DNA of 37,493 bases from positions 1-37,493 of the forward strand of contig JAUWNP010000022.1 of the NCBI GenBank assembly GCA_030612585.1, written 5' to 3'. Shown here piece after piece: positions 14,613 through 23,265 of the stretch. How positions within the stretch are numbered: the stretch's first letter is position 1; every line of letters starts with the position of its first letter. The notes beneath the pieces were generated by a model. That model was not told where the DNA came from. It was given only the letters and a program-made list of their open reading frames with translations, and did no database searches. The position numbers and the translations under genes were made by a program. Source of the DNA: Anaerolineae bacterium (GTDB lineage Bacteria; Chloroflexota; Anaerolineae; B4-G1).

Positions 14613-16016
14613 GTGGAATTGGCAGTCGTGATTCTGGCAGCAGGTCAGGGAACCCGCATGAAGTCTGACCTGCCTAAAGTGCTGCACCCGTTGGCCGGAC
14701 GGCCGCTGGTCACCTATGCGATAGAGATGGCACGGACGCTGGCAAGCGCTAGGCCGGTGCTGGTCGTGGGGCACAGAGCCGAGGCAGTGCGAAAAGCGGT
14801 GGACGATGACGTCGCCTTGGTCGAGCAGACTGAACAGTTGGGCACGGGCCATGCCGTGCTTCAGGCGCGGCAGGCACTTCGGGGCCGGAGCGACCTGGTG
14901 CTGGTCACCTACGCCGATATGCCGCTCCTGACAACTGGGACGCTGCTCCGACTGGTGGAGCGACAGCGAGAAAACCCCGGACCGCTCAGTATACTTACCG
15001 TGGTGGCCGACGACCCACGGGGCTTTGGGCGTGTGATGCGAGACGAGAGCGACGCGGTGGTTCAGGTAGTCGAGGAGGCCGTGGCCGCACCAGAACAGTT
15101 GGCGATCCGGGAACTCAACGTCGGCGTGTATTGCTTCGACGCGGATTGGGTATGGACCCACGTGGATCGCATCCCGCTCAGTCTCCCCAAACAAGAGTAC
15201 TACCTGACTGACCTGATCGGGATGGCGGTCGCCGAGGGACTGCGGGTTGAGGCAGTTGCCACCGAGGATGCAGCGGAGGCCCTGGGCATCAACACGCGGG
15301 TACACCTGGCCGAGGCGGAAAGCGTGCTGCGTCACCGCATCAACGAGCACTGGATGTTGGCTGGCGTAACAATCGTGGACCCGGCAACGACCTACGTCGA
15401 GCCAGGCGTGACCATTGGCCAGGACACGACCATAAGGCCCAACACGCACCTGCGCGGGGAAACGACGATTGGCAGGAACTGCCACATCGGCCCTAACACG
15501 ACCGTCGTAGACTGCCAGATCGGCGACGGCTGCCGGGTGCTGGCCTCGGTGTTGGAGCAGGCGGTTATGGAGGATGGCTCCGACGTTGGACCGTTCGGCC
15601 ACTTGCGGAAGGGAGCGCGGCTGTGTGAGGGCGCGCACATGGGAAACTTCGGGGAGATGAAGAACGCGAGACTCGGTTCTGGGGCAAAGATGGGCCATTT
15701 CAGTTACCTGGGCGATGCCGAGGTCGGGGCCGGAGCGAACATTGGCGCGGGGACAATCACCTGCAACTTCGACGGCGTGCACAAGCACAAAACGGTGATC
15801 GAGGAAGGCGCTTTCATCGGCTCTGATACGATGCTCGTCGCGCCGGTGCGGGTGGGCAAAAAAGCCAAGACGGGGGCTGGGGCGGTGGTGACCCACGACG
15901 TGCCCGACGGGGCAGTGGTCTACGGGGTGCCGGCGCGGGTGCGGGGAGACTCGGGGACGAGGGGACAGGGAGACAAAAAGACAAGGAGACAAGGGGACAG
16001 AGAGACACGGAGATAG
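14613..16016 (+). CDS. glmU: Bifunctional UDP-GlcNAc pyrophosphorylase / glucosamine-1-phosphate acetyltransferase
   Basis: The protein has 467 residues, starting at GTG with AAGGAG about nine bases upstream. It makes UDP-N-acetylglucosamine for peptidoglycan. The N-terminal nucleotidyltransferase domain begins LAAGQGTRMKSDLPKVLHPL, has GTGHAVLQA near residue 75 and YADMPLL near 107. Residues about 255-445 form the left-handed beta-helix acetyltransferase with hexapeptide repeats, KNARLGSGAKMGHFSYLGDA and the GAGTITCNFDG motif. The usual end is near VPARVRG. The last 23 residues are an Arg/Lys/Asp/Gly-rich tail encoded by a run of GGGACA/GGAGACA-type repeats and do not belong to the family. 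cdd follows after 18 bases. Confidence 0.96.
   Translation: MELAVVILAAGQGTRMKSDLPKVLHPLAGRPLVTYAIEMARTLASARPVLVVGHRAEAVRKAVDDDVALVEQTEQLGTGHAVLQARQALRGRSDLVLVTYADMPLLTTGTLLRLVERQRENPGPLSILTVVADDPRGFGRVMRDESDAVVQVVEEAVAAPEQLAIRELNVGVYCFDADWVWTHVDRIPLSLPKQEYYLTDLIGMAVAEGLRVEAVATEDAAEALGINTRVHLAEAESVLRHRINEHWMLAGVTIVDPATTYVEPGVTIGQDTTIRPNTHLRGETTIGRNCHIGPNTTVVDCQIGDGCRVLASVLEQAVMEDGSDVGPFGHLRKGARLCEGAHMGNFGEMKNARLGSGAKMGHFSYLGDAEVGAGANIGAGTITCNFDGVHKHKTVIEEGAFIGSDTMLVAPVRVGKKAKTGAGAVVTHDVPDGAVVYGVPARVRGDSGTRGQGDKKTRRQGDRETRR
15945..16016. repeat. GGGGACA/GGAGACA word repeat forming the GlmU C-terminal tail
   Basis: About 70 bases consist of tandem degenerate units of the type GGGGACAGGGAGACA and AAGGAGACA. 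They encode the last 23 residues and the stop codon of glmU. The unit length is not a multiple of three throughout, so the peptide is not a regular repeat. Confidence 0.7.
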
Positions 16017-16034
16017 GTAATGGGAGGCACAGGG

Positions 16035-16430
16035 ATGAAAGAGTGGTCGCGGGAGGAATTGATAGCCCAGGCAATGGAGGCACGCGAACACGCCTACGCC
16101 CCCTACTCCGGCTACAGGGTGGGGGCGGCGCTGCTGGGCAAGTCAGGGCGTGTATACACGGGCTGCAACGTGGAGAACGCTGTCTATCCCCTGGTCATCT
16201 GCGCCGAGCGCGTGGCGGTAGTGAAAGCGGTCTCCGAGGGAGAACGGGAGTTCGTGGCGCTGGCCGTTGTGACCGAAAACGGCGGTGCCCCCTGTGGCTC
16301 CTGTCGCCAGACACTGCGGGAGTTCGGCGAGGACATCGTAGTGCTGATCGCCGATGCCACGGGTGCCTACCGCGAGACGACGGTGGCCGAGTTGCTGCCG
16401 GGCAGTTTCAGCGCGGCGGACCTGACGTGA
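16035..16430 (+). CDS. cdd: Cytidine deaminase
   Basis: The protein has 131 residues from the ATG at 16035, which has GGAGG seven bases upstream; an ATG at 16020 would add five residues and lacks such a site. It is the homotetrameric zinc type of cytidine deaminase, for pyrimidine salvage: YAPYSGYRVGAALL at the start, GCNVENAVYPL, ICAER with the zinc-ligand Cys and catalytic Glu, and APCGSCRQ with the other two Cys ligands. The length is standard. The ACG and TGA of the last two codons belong to a dispersed GTGAGACG-type repeat that starts here. Confidence 0.96.
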   Translation: MKEWSREELIAQAMEAREHAYAPYSGYRVGAALLGKSGRVYTGCNVENAVYPLVICAERVAVVKAVSEGEREFVALAVVTENGGAPCGSCRQTLREFGEDIVVLIADATGAYRETTVAELLPGSFSAADLT

Positions 16431-16454
16431 GACGCGAAACGTGATGCGTGAGAC
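16425..16454. repeat. GTGAGACG/AAACGTGATGCG-type dispersed repeat, copy 1
   Basis: A short block of words (ACGTGAGACG, CGAAACGTGA, TGCGTGAGAC) overlaps the last codons of cdd and supplies its stop. The same vocabulary recurs at 20242-20303 and, in reverse orientation, at 33302-33347. Confidence 0.6.
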
Positions 16455-16486
16455 AGCCCCGACGGGCTTTTTGCTCGCCGGGGCTG
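16454..16486. terminator. Stem-loop between convergent cdd and the mutase-like gene
   Basis: CAGCCCCG (16454-16461) pairs with CGGGGCTG (16479-16486). Inside it, a tighter AGCCC-CGAC-GGGCT hairpin (16455-16468) is followed by TTTT, a good intrinsic terminator for cdd. The larger stem may serve the minus-strand gene ending at 16496 only after its stop. A look-alike stem is found at 31569-31601. Confidence 0.7.
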
Positions 16487-16495
16487 CTCTATTGT

Positions 16496-19400
16496 CTACT
16501 CCAAAGGCACCATGTTCCGCTTGAGCATTCGCAGCGCCCGCTTCGGGTCAATGCGGCCGTAGAGCCCACCGACGATCGAGACCATATAACTCGCATCCAG
16601 GAGCACCTGACCCTTAGGCCGCAGAATCCAACTCTCGTCCTCGTTGTACTGCGTGCCAGCAGCGATGAGCCTCAGATCGCGCCCAAAGTCGCCACCATCC
16701 TTGCACTTGTGATAGATGGCGCCGCCGATGAGCAGGGTGATGCAGGGCTGGTTGAGGAAATTGACCCCGTACTGCAAAAAGTAGGTGTCGGTCTCTTTGA
16801 CATATCCCAGGTTGCGCCCGGTCGTGGCGGCCATAATCTCCTGAGCCAGGAAGGAACGCACAGCGTTCTCTTCCTCGCTGGAGGGTAAGGCATGCGGGTT
16901 GGCCGTCAGCCAGCTCAGATAACGATCCAGGTCAAAATCCAGCCGGTTGTTCGTCCGCCGCGCAAAACTTCCAAACTGGTCTGCACAGTCACCCGGGCGA
17001 AAATCGGGATACTCGCGCGACAAGAACGCTCCCAGGTCACGCTTCATAGCTCCGTTCTGGAATCGTTCCAACTCTTTGACGTTCTCGGCGTCGTAGGCCA
17101 GGCCGTACTTGCCCTCGACCCTCCGGTAGGCCAATGGGGTATTGGGCGTCTTGAGGATGGTGCGCTTTACCTTTCGCACCGGATCGTCGCCCGAATACGC
17201 GTATAGCGGGTTGTCGCTGACGTTGGAGTAAAAGTCGGTCGTCGCTCCGCCAATGTCCAGGGCCATGATGTTGCCCAGACCCGGTTCGTCACCGTAGCCC
17301 TTGGCCAGCAGGTTAATCCCACGAAAGGCCGCTCGTGGCGTGGGGATGAACGGCGCGCTCATGTATTCCTCCACCACGTCAAAGCCCTTGCCGCGAATGA
17401 TGATCGTCTGGAACAACTCGCGGATCGCCTCGTTGACCACCTCAATGCGAAAGGTGTTGATCTCTGGCATAACGTTGGGGGTGAGGCGAATGTCTACCCC
17501 CTCGGCCTGGTAGATACGTTCGATCTCGTCGCGGACGTCCTGGTTGCCAGCATAGATCACCGGCACGCCGTAGCGAGCGTAGGTGAACTCTTTCGAGAAC
17601 TTTGCCAGTAAACGGGCGTTGTGCAACTGGGTCTCGGTGTCCCCGCCGAAATCCACGCCGCCGGCCTGAAGGATGATCTCCGGCTGATCTTGCTCGTAGA
17701 TGGCCCGCGCCTGCTCCTCGGTCAGCATCCCCTCGTAACTGTTCAGCAGTTTGGCCCCGGCGGTGAGGGCCGCCAGGTCGGAGGCAAAGCCGCTTTCCTC
17801 CTTGACTAGGGCCACAGTGACCATCTTGAGGCCCCCTTTGGCGCTGGAGCAGGGCAGTTTGATGTCGAACTCGCGCATCTCCCGCGCCAGTGGCTCCCAG
17901 TCGCCCCGCTGTTCACATTCCTCCCTCACGCCCAGCCCATCGGCCAGCGAGACGCGCAGGTCCTCGACTATAGTGGGCACGTAGCGCATGGCAAATTCCT
18001 CCGTCGCTGTGTCGAAGGCACCGATTTTAGAAAAGGTGCTGCCGAAGTCCACCACCAACACCTTCTTGTTATCCAGGTCCGCCTCGCTGTGGATGCCCAC
18101 CCACTGCCGCGCACGGGCCACTACGTCCTCGTCCATCGCCTCTGCCGTTTCGGTGATGTACAGATCTTCGTCGGCCTGGCTGATACTCTTGTCAAAGAAC
18201 CACGGGCTGCGCTGGCGAACCAGATCCACCCGCTCGACCTCGTCCTGCACCTTGACCCCGTCAAACTCGTCAATCACACAGCCGCCGTCCACTATCTTGA
18301 TGCGACATTTGCCCACTATCTCGTACCGCTTGTCCAACACAGTGATCTGGGGGGCCTGGAACAGGCCAACCTGCAAGGCCAGATCCAGTGTATCGGGACT
18401 GATCATGCCGCATTGCCTGGTGGGATAGTTGGCCTCGTCAACGAGGCTGAGCAGCATCGTTTCGTAGTTGCGCTCCCACTGGCTAGGATGATCCCGCTTT
18501 CGAGCCTCCTCCGGCGAGACAGCCCACTGGAAAAAATTATCCAGCGTGACCAGCCCTTCGTAGCCGCCCAAGAGCGCCAAGTGCAGGATGTTGTACATTG
18601 CGCCCCACTTGAGCCTCTTTTTGCGGGCGACCAGCCGGAGGTCGGCCCAGATGTCGGGGCGGTCCCCTTTGTAGAAATCCTCGAACACCTGCTTGACAAT
18701 GTCGCAGCTCTCGACGACGTCTTGGGCTTTGGCCTCGTGGTGGGCCTCGGAAAAGCTGACCACGTGGACGATGTCGGGTTCCATGTGCATCTGCCAATAG
18801 GTGGAGATGGCCAGGTGGCCTTTGGCCTTGTCCAGGTTGGGCGGAAAGCTGGACAGGCCGCCGCGCGTTTCCTTGATGATGTTAAAGTCAAAGTGACGGG
18901 TCAACGGCTCGATCAATTCGTAGGCCGCCTGGAACTTGGCCAGGTCGTTGAGCCCAGAGGCACCGGGGGGCAGGTCGTACATCATCTGCATCACGTAGTG
19001 CTTGATGCTCATCTTGAGCGCCACCACGCCAGCGACGACGTGATCGGTCACCAGCAGGTCGTCGGTGCTGTTGCGCAGTTGCCACTGGTGCGGATCGTTG
19101 ATCTCGACCGCTTTACCACGGCCGGCCCACCAGCGCATCACCTCAAAGTGCTCATCAAAACTATCGCGGATGGAGATGGGACCGCGCCCATCCAACTTGT
19201 TGTAAAAGAAAATCGGCACCGCTGGGAAGGGCATGTGGAACGCGCCCTCGAAGAGTTTGGCCAGTTCTACCAGTTCATCGGTGCCAGAATAGATGCGCGT
19301 CATAGGATAGTTGCCCCGCTGCGTGGCCTCCTTGAGCCGCTGTAAGTCTTCTTTGGTGCGAATGGGCACACCCCCCTGCCCCTTGAGGTACCTGTCGGGG

Positions 19401-20173
19401 TCTTCTTCGCCACGCACGAACTTGGCCAGGTACTCCTGGGCCGGCTGATCGGGCGCCAGCGAGACGATCTCCAGACATTCGGCCTCGGCCAGCATCTCGA
19501 CGGCCTTCACCGTCGGCTCGATGCTGTCGGCGGCGACGCCGATGTGGGCACGGACGATGGGCCGGTTCTCCAAACGGCGCACCTGGCGCACTCGCTTCAA
19601 CAGCGTGTTGGCCCATTGGACCTCTTGTTCCGTCTCGACAGCAACCGTGCCCTGGGCAAACGCTTCCAGTTCCTCCATAGTGATGAAGTCGTCCACCACC
19701 AGGGCAAAGAAACCCTGGAAGGCCTCAATGTCACCGTAGTTCTCGGCGATTTCGTCCAGGTCGTAGTGACGATCATCCGGCGGCGCGAACTTGTCCTCCA
19801 GCACCGGCAGGCCGGTCATAGCCCGCACCAGGTTGGCCGCCGTCCGTAGCCCACCAAATGCGTAACGGATACCACTCTCGCGGGGCAGCAAATGGTGTCT
19901 GGCCGCCTGTATGATGAACTCACTGATCAGTTTGTCCACGTGCAGGTCGCCCAGGCGCATAGAAATGGCTACCACTTCGGGCCGCGATTCGCGGACCTTG
20001 TTGACCACGTCCGCGATAGGCACGGCTGGCCCCAGTTTGACCGCCATGTAGCCCTCGCCCCGATCCTCCATCCACTCAGCAAAAGTCTCCACTCCTAGCG
20101 AGTGGACGCAGTCGCCGATGGAACCGGCCAGCACGCGCCGCTTCTTGTTCAGTGTTTCCGTTTCAGTACTCAT
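16496..20173 (-). CDS. Fused cobalamin-dependent mutase-like protein with MutL-type reactivase
   Basis: The protein has 1225 residues, with ATG and GGAGGAGG eight bases upstream. Residues about 10-130 resemble a B12-binding Rossmann domain with D21-C-V-H24-S-L-G27 in place of D-x-H-x-x-G. Residues about 250-690 look like an alpha/beta barrel related to AdoCbl mutases (GlmE or OraE/KamD type; not resolved), with FYNKLDGRGPISIRDSFDE, QMMYDLPPGASGLNDLAKFQ and a beta-rich end at 640-680. Residues about 700-1225 are a clear MutL/GlmL-type ASKHA protein: VVDFGSTFSKIGAFD near 709, ILQAGGVDFGG, ALDIGGATTDF near 972, GGAIYHKC late. In clostridial glutamate mutase (MutS-L-E) and ornithine aminomutase clusters these functions are separate genes. 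The MutL part is secure; mutase activity is inferred. Confidence 0.75.
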   Translation of the reverse strand: MSTETETLNKKRRVLAGSIGDCVHSLGVETFAEWMEDRGEGYMAVKLGPAVPIADVVNKVRESRPEVVAISMRLGDLHVDKLISEFIIQAARHHLLPRESGIRYAFGGLRTAANLVRAMTGLPVLEDKFAPPDDRHYDLDEIAENYGDIEAFQGFFALVVDDFITMEELEAFAQGTVAVETEQEVQWANTLLKRVRQVRRLENRPIVRAHIGVAADSIEPTVKAVEMLAEAECLEIVSLAPDQPAQEYLAKFVRGEEDPDRYLKGQGGVPIRTKEDLQRLKEATQRGNYPMTRIYSGTDELVELAKLFEGAFHMPFPAVPIFFYNKLDGRGPISIRDSFDEHFEVMRWWAGRGKAVEINDPHQWQLRNSTDDLLVTDHVVAGVVALKMSIKHYVMQMMYDLPPGASGLNDLAKFQAAYELIEPLTRHFDFNIIKETRGGLSSFPPNLDKAKGHLAISTYWQMHMEPDIVHVVSFSEAHHEAKAQDVVESCDIVKQVFEDFYKGDRPDIWADLRLVARKKRLKWGAMYNILHLALLGGYEGLVTLDNFFQWAVSPEEARKRDHPSQWERNYETMLLSLVDEANYPTRQCGMISPDTLDLALQVGLFQAPQITVLDKRYEIVGKCRIKIVDGGCVIDEFDGVKVQDEVERVDLVRQRSPWFFDKSISQADEDLYITETAEAMDEDVVARARQWVGIHSEADLDNKKVLVVDFGSTFSKIGAFDTATEEFAMRYVPTIVEDLRVSLADGLGVREECEQRGDWEPLAREMREFDIKLPCSSAKGGLKMVTVALVKEESGFASDLAALTAGAKLLNSYEGMLTEEQARAIYEQDQPEIILQAGGVDFGGDTETQLHNARLLAKFSKEFTYARYGVPVIYAGNQDVRDEIERIYQAEGVDIRLTPNVMPEINTFRIEVVNEAIRELFQTIIIRGKGFDVVEEYMSAPFIPTPRAAFRGINLLAKGYGDEPGLGNIMALDIGGATTDFYSNVSDNPLYAYSGDDPVRKVKRTILKTPNTPLAYRRVEGKYGLAYDAENVKELERFQNGAMKRDLGAFLSREYPDFRPGDCADQFGSFARRTNNRLDFDLDRYLSWLTANPHALPSSEEENAVRSFLAQEIMAATTGRNLGYVKETDTYFLQYGVNFLNQPCITLLIGGAIYHKCKDGGDFGRDLRLIAAGTQYNEDESWILRPKGQVLLDASYMVSIVGGLYGRIDPKRALRMLKRNMVPLE

Positions 20174-20241
20174 TGTACCTCCTCCTCATGAAATGTATTT
20201 TGTTTGCCACCGTACACAGGTGACATTGAGTGAACGGTGCG

Positions 20242-20303
20242 ACGTGAGACGCAAAACTGAGGAGTAAAGAGCACGCATCACATTCCACGCATCACGTCTC
20301 AGT
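20242..20303. repeat. GTGAGACG/CACGCATCACGTCTC dispersed repeat, copy 2 (inverted pair)
   Basis: A left block (ACGTGAGACGC) and a right block with two CACGCATCAC words and CACGTCTCAG form an imperfect inverted pair between the mutase-like gene and the opine-dehydrogenase-like gene. The last codons of the latter (Thr-Glu-Thr-stop) are read from the right block. The hairpin may separate expression of the two genes. Confidence 0.55.
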
Positions 20304-21464
20304 CGCAAAGGCGATCAAAGCCTCCAAATCCCCCAGCCCATATTTCTGCGGGATGCGGGCCTCGCCACCGTCCCGGCCCAAGTAATCTTTGCCCAGCCGC
20401 GCGCCAGCCCAGGCAATCACCTCGTCTATCATCGGCGTCTCCACACCAGCCAGTCCGGCGATGGCCCGGCTGACGACCAGGCCAAAGGGCACATCTTCGG
20501 CCAGGTAACGGGCGTGAAAATCGGGGACGAACTGCCCCGGCGCGACCTCGCATACCGGAGCCTTTAGCCCAGCGTAGGCCCGGTTAGTGACAAAACCGCT
20601 CTGCAAACTGGATGGGTCAACGATCGCATCACCGTAGGAGTGCAGCAGCCACGCCTGCAACCGGCGCACGGCGGACAGATCCAGCGCCGGCTCCAATCGG
20701 GCGCGGATGGCTTGCACGTCGTCGCTCAAGCCAGCCAGCATCTGCGCCCCCTGTTCATCGAGGCCCTGGTAGAACAGCGGAATGTCACCGGCGGGGAAGG
20801 GCGTACCATCCCAACCGGCAAAAAGGCTGTACATGATGCCCGGATGGACGAGTTGCCCTGTGTTGGCCAGCGTCAGCGCAAGCATATTGGGCGCTGCGCC
20901 GGTGGGCAGCCCCAGCATCCGCTCCAGCAACGGCGCGACTCGCTCGACTTGGACCGCCGGCCGGGCAGCGACGTCCACTGTCTTTTTGACGCCCAGCACG
21001 TGGACGACCTGGCCGTACTCGCGGATGCGGCAAGCCCAGGGGAGGGTTTGCAGGCCAAAGAGTCCCACGTCGTCCCGGCCCTGTTCTGCCAGAACCTGGG
21101 CCGCGCAATAGTCAAAGCCCCCTCGGCCGGGCATTGCGCCTACCCACGCGCCCTCGTCCAGGAAAGGGGCGACTTCCCGCAGCGTGCTCTCGTGGGCAAA
21201 GGCGGGCAGTACCAGCACGACGACGTCCGAACCGGGAATCACTTGAGCGGCGTCGGCGCTGACCCGGCGCGGCCAGGCTTTGGCCCGTACCGCGCCGGTG
21301 ACCTCGAGGCCGCCGTGGATGGCAACTCCGGCGCGCAGTCGCTCAGCCTCGTCGGCGAAGGGGGCGTACACGTTCACCGGACATCCCAGGTTGTGAGCGG
21401 CGATAGGTACCAGGGTTTGGGCGCCGTTTCCGCCGCCGCAGACGGTGATTTTGTGTACCTTCAT
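20292..21464 (-). CDS. Octopine/nopaline dehydrogenase-family NAD(P)-dependent oxidoreductase
   Basis: The protein has 390 residues from the ATG at 21464. A TTG at 21512 in frame overlaps the preceding gene and adds residues without family character. The N-terminus KITVCGGGNGAQTLVPI is the dinucleotide-binding loop of opine dehydrogenases, and VVLVLPAFAH near 90 belongs to the same Rossmann domain. LANTGQLVHPGIM near 205 corresponds to the catalytic N-x-x-x-H-P-G helix of this family, followed by the all-helical substrate domain (residues about 190-390). Opine dehydrogenases join or split an amino acid and a keto acid. In this operon, cleavage of an imported conjugate is plausible. It is 38 bases downstream of the GGT-like gene. 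Confidence 0.85.
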   Translation of the reverse strand: MKVHKITVCGGGNGAQTLVPIAAHNLGCPVNVYAPFADEAERLRAGVAIHGGLEVTGAVRAKAWPRRVSADAAQVIPGSDVVVLVLPAFAHESTLREVAPFLDEGAWVGAMPGRGGFDYCAAQVLAEQGRDDVGLFGLQTLPWACRIREYGQVVHVLGVKKTVDVAARPAVQVERVAPLLERMLGLPTGAAPNMLALTLANTGQLVHPGIMYSLFAGWDGTPFPAGDIPLFYQGLDEQGAQMLAGLSDDVQAIRARLEPALDLSAVRRLQAWLLHSYGDAIVDPSSLQSGFVTNRAYAGLKAPVCEVAPGQFVPDFHARYLAEDVPFGLVVSRAIAGLAGVETPMIDEVIAWAGARLGKDYLGRDGGEARIPQKYGLGDLEALIAFATET

Positions 21465-21501
21465 TTCAAGCCTGATTCTCTGGCTGATTGTAGGCCAGTG
21501 A

Positions 21502-23265
21502 TTAATATCCAACCGCTGTGGCCGGGGTCGGGACCGTCACTCCTCCATGCAGTTTACCCGTTTGCGGACCCCTCATGATAGCCACGGGCAAAGCAAAGTT
21601 GCCGTCAGGTAGCAGCACAACCTGGTGGCCTTGCCTCTCAAGCTCCTTCACAACTTTCGGGGACATCCGCGAGTCGACGAATAGATCTCTTACCAGTTTC
21701 CCCTCTGCCACCTTGGGATCACTACCCTCTATGTGAATTCTAGGCGCAGCAATGGCCTCCTGGACGCCCATTCCAAAGTCTAGCACGTTCACCAGCACCT
21801 GAACCACCGACGTGATCACCCGCCTTCCACCAGGCGCGCCGATGGTGATCAGGGGTTGGTCGTTCTTGAAGACGAGAGTCAGTGAGTCGTGGCTTGATGG
21901 CCTCTTCCAGGGGCCAATGGAATTGCTGGTGCCCGGTTCGGGGTTGAACAGGTTAGTGTAGTTGCGCAGGATGATACCAGTGCTGCCCGACATGACATAG
22001 GCCCCGAAGCCGCCTCCCAAAGTCTGGACCATGCTGACCATATTGCCATCTTTGTCCATGGTGCAGAGGTGGGTTGTGTTCCTGCCCTCTCCTCTGGGAC
22101 CTGGGGGGCTGGCTGCTTCCGGCACCTGGCCATCCCCTTGATACTTCCAGGGGTTTCCCGGTCTGATCTCATCAGGTACTCTCTCCAGGTTGAGATACTT
22201 GCGCATCTCGTCGGCGTATTCCTTCGAGATCAGCCCTGCGATAGGCACATCTTCGAATTCTGGATCTCCCATGTATCGGAAGCGATCCACCCAGGCCCTA
22301 CGGAAACACTCGGCAACGAGGTGCAGGAACTGGGGGCTGTTGTGTCCCAGAGCAGTCAGATCAAAGCCTTCTAGGAGATTCAGCGTCTGCAGTACCTGGA
22401 TACCACCAAACACCTCTGGCATGCAGACCAACTTGTAGCCGCGATAGCTGCCGACGAGGCCATCGTCGTAGGTTCTAGACTGATATTCGGCATAGTCCTG
22501 CAAGGTGACGATCGAGCCGTGGGGTTGAGTATCGGCGATGATAGATTTGGCGATGTCACTTCGGTAGAAAGCATCGGCGCCACTCTGAGCAATCTTTCGC
22601 AGGGTCTCTGCCAACTCTTTCTGCACTATCACCGTGGGCCTGTTATAGGCACTCGCTGGCCGAGGCGGGTAGCCCCCAGGCAACAGCAACTTGTCAATAG
22701 GGGGATATTGCTGCAGGAGTTTCATATCACTGCCAATCATCAAGGCATAATAGCTACTGATCTCATAACCCTCTTCGCAGATCTTTATCGCTGGGGCGGT
22801 GACTTCTTCCAGGGTCATGGTCCCGAACTTTTCCAGGATTTGGCACAGCCCCGCCACCTGGCCTGGGATCCCCAAGGAACGATACCCCATCCACCCGACA
22901 TTGTTTCTGGTGCCGCGCCAACCAAAACTGGGGTGCGGTTCTACCCCTAGAGGTAATAAGTCAGGTACGAACATATCTTCTGTGGCTGCCCTGGGGAGGC
23001 GGCCCTCGAACTCGATGGCGACGGTCCGGTCTTCATTGGCCAGATAGATCAGTGCGGCGCCTCCTCCACCCAGACTAGCCATTGCTGGCTCACAAGTACA
23101 TGATGCAAAAGAGGTCGCCACAGCCGCATCGAAAGCATTGCCACCCTTTTCAAAGATCTCCAGGCCTGCTTCGGCAGCCTCGACGCTTTCAGTGACGACC
23201 ACGCCGTTTTCGGCTATGACTTGCTCTTTCTTTTGGATCAACACGCTACGTAGTGTCATCATCAT
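21502..23265 (-). CDS. Gamma-glutamyltranspeptidase-family Ntn hydrolase
   Basis: The protein has 587 residues. Its ATG overlaps the stop of the upstream truncated gene (TAATG), so it is translationally coupled. The precursor has the family layout: VVVTESVEAAEAGLEIFEKGGNAFDAA at the start, SLGGGGAALIY, and the autocleavage site with catalytic Thr397 in N-T-T-H-L-C, followed by NMVSMVQTLGGGFGAYV and GAPGGRRVITSV. Cleavage before Thr397 would give large and small subunits of the usual sizes. No signal peptide is visible, so unlike periplasmic GGT it should be cytoplasmic. Cytoplasmic members include oxamate amidohydrolase and acylase-type enzymes, so the substrate could be a gamma-glutamyl or other amide brought in by the neighbouring ABC importer. 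Confidence 0.9.
   Translation of the reverse strand: MMMTLRSVLIQKKEQVIAENGVVVTESVEAAEAGLEIFEKGGNAFDAAVATSFASCTCEPAMASLGGGGAALIYLANEDRTVAIEFEGRLPRAATEDMFVPDLLPLGVEPHPSFGWRGTRNNVGWMGYRSLGIPGQVAGLCQILEKFGTMTLEEVTAPAIKICEEGYEISSYYALMIGSDMKLLQQYPPIDKLLLPGGYPPRPASAYNRPTVIVQKELAETLRKIAQSGADAFYRSDIAKSIIADTQPHGSIVTLQDYAEYQSRTYDDGLVGSYRGYKLVCMPEVFGGIQVLQTLNLLEGFDLTALGHNSPQFLHLVAECFRRAWVDRFRYMGDPEFEDVPIAGLISKEYADEMRKYLNLERVPDEIRPGNPWKYQGDGQVPEAASPPGPRGEGRNTTHLCTMDKDGNMVSMVQTLGGGFGAYVMSGSTGIILRNYTNLFNPEPGTSNSIGPWKRPSSHDSLTLVFKNDQPLITIGAPGGRRVITSVVQVLVNVLDFGMGVQEAIAAPRIHIEGSDPKVAEGKLVRDLFVDSRMSPKVVKELERQGHQVVLLPDGNFALPVAIMRGPQTGKLHGGVTVPTPATAVGY

Noticed and set aside
14484..16091. Long minus-strand open frame opposite glmU
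   Set aside because: It runs antisense through glmU and one tRNA, starts in a repeat and shows no recognisable motifs.
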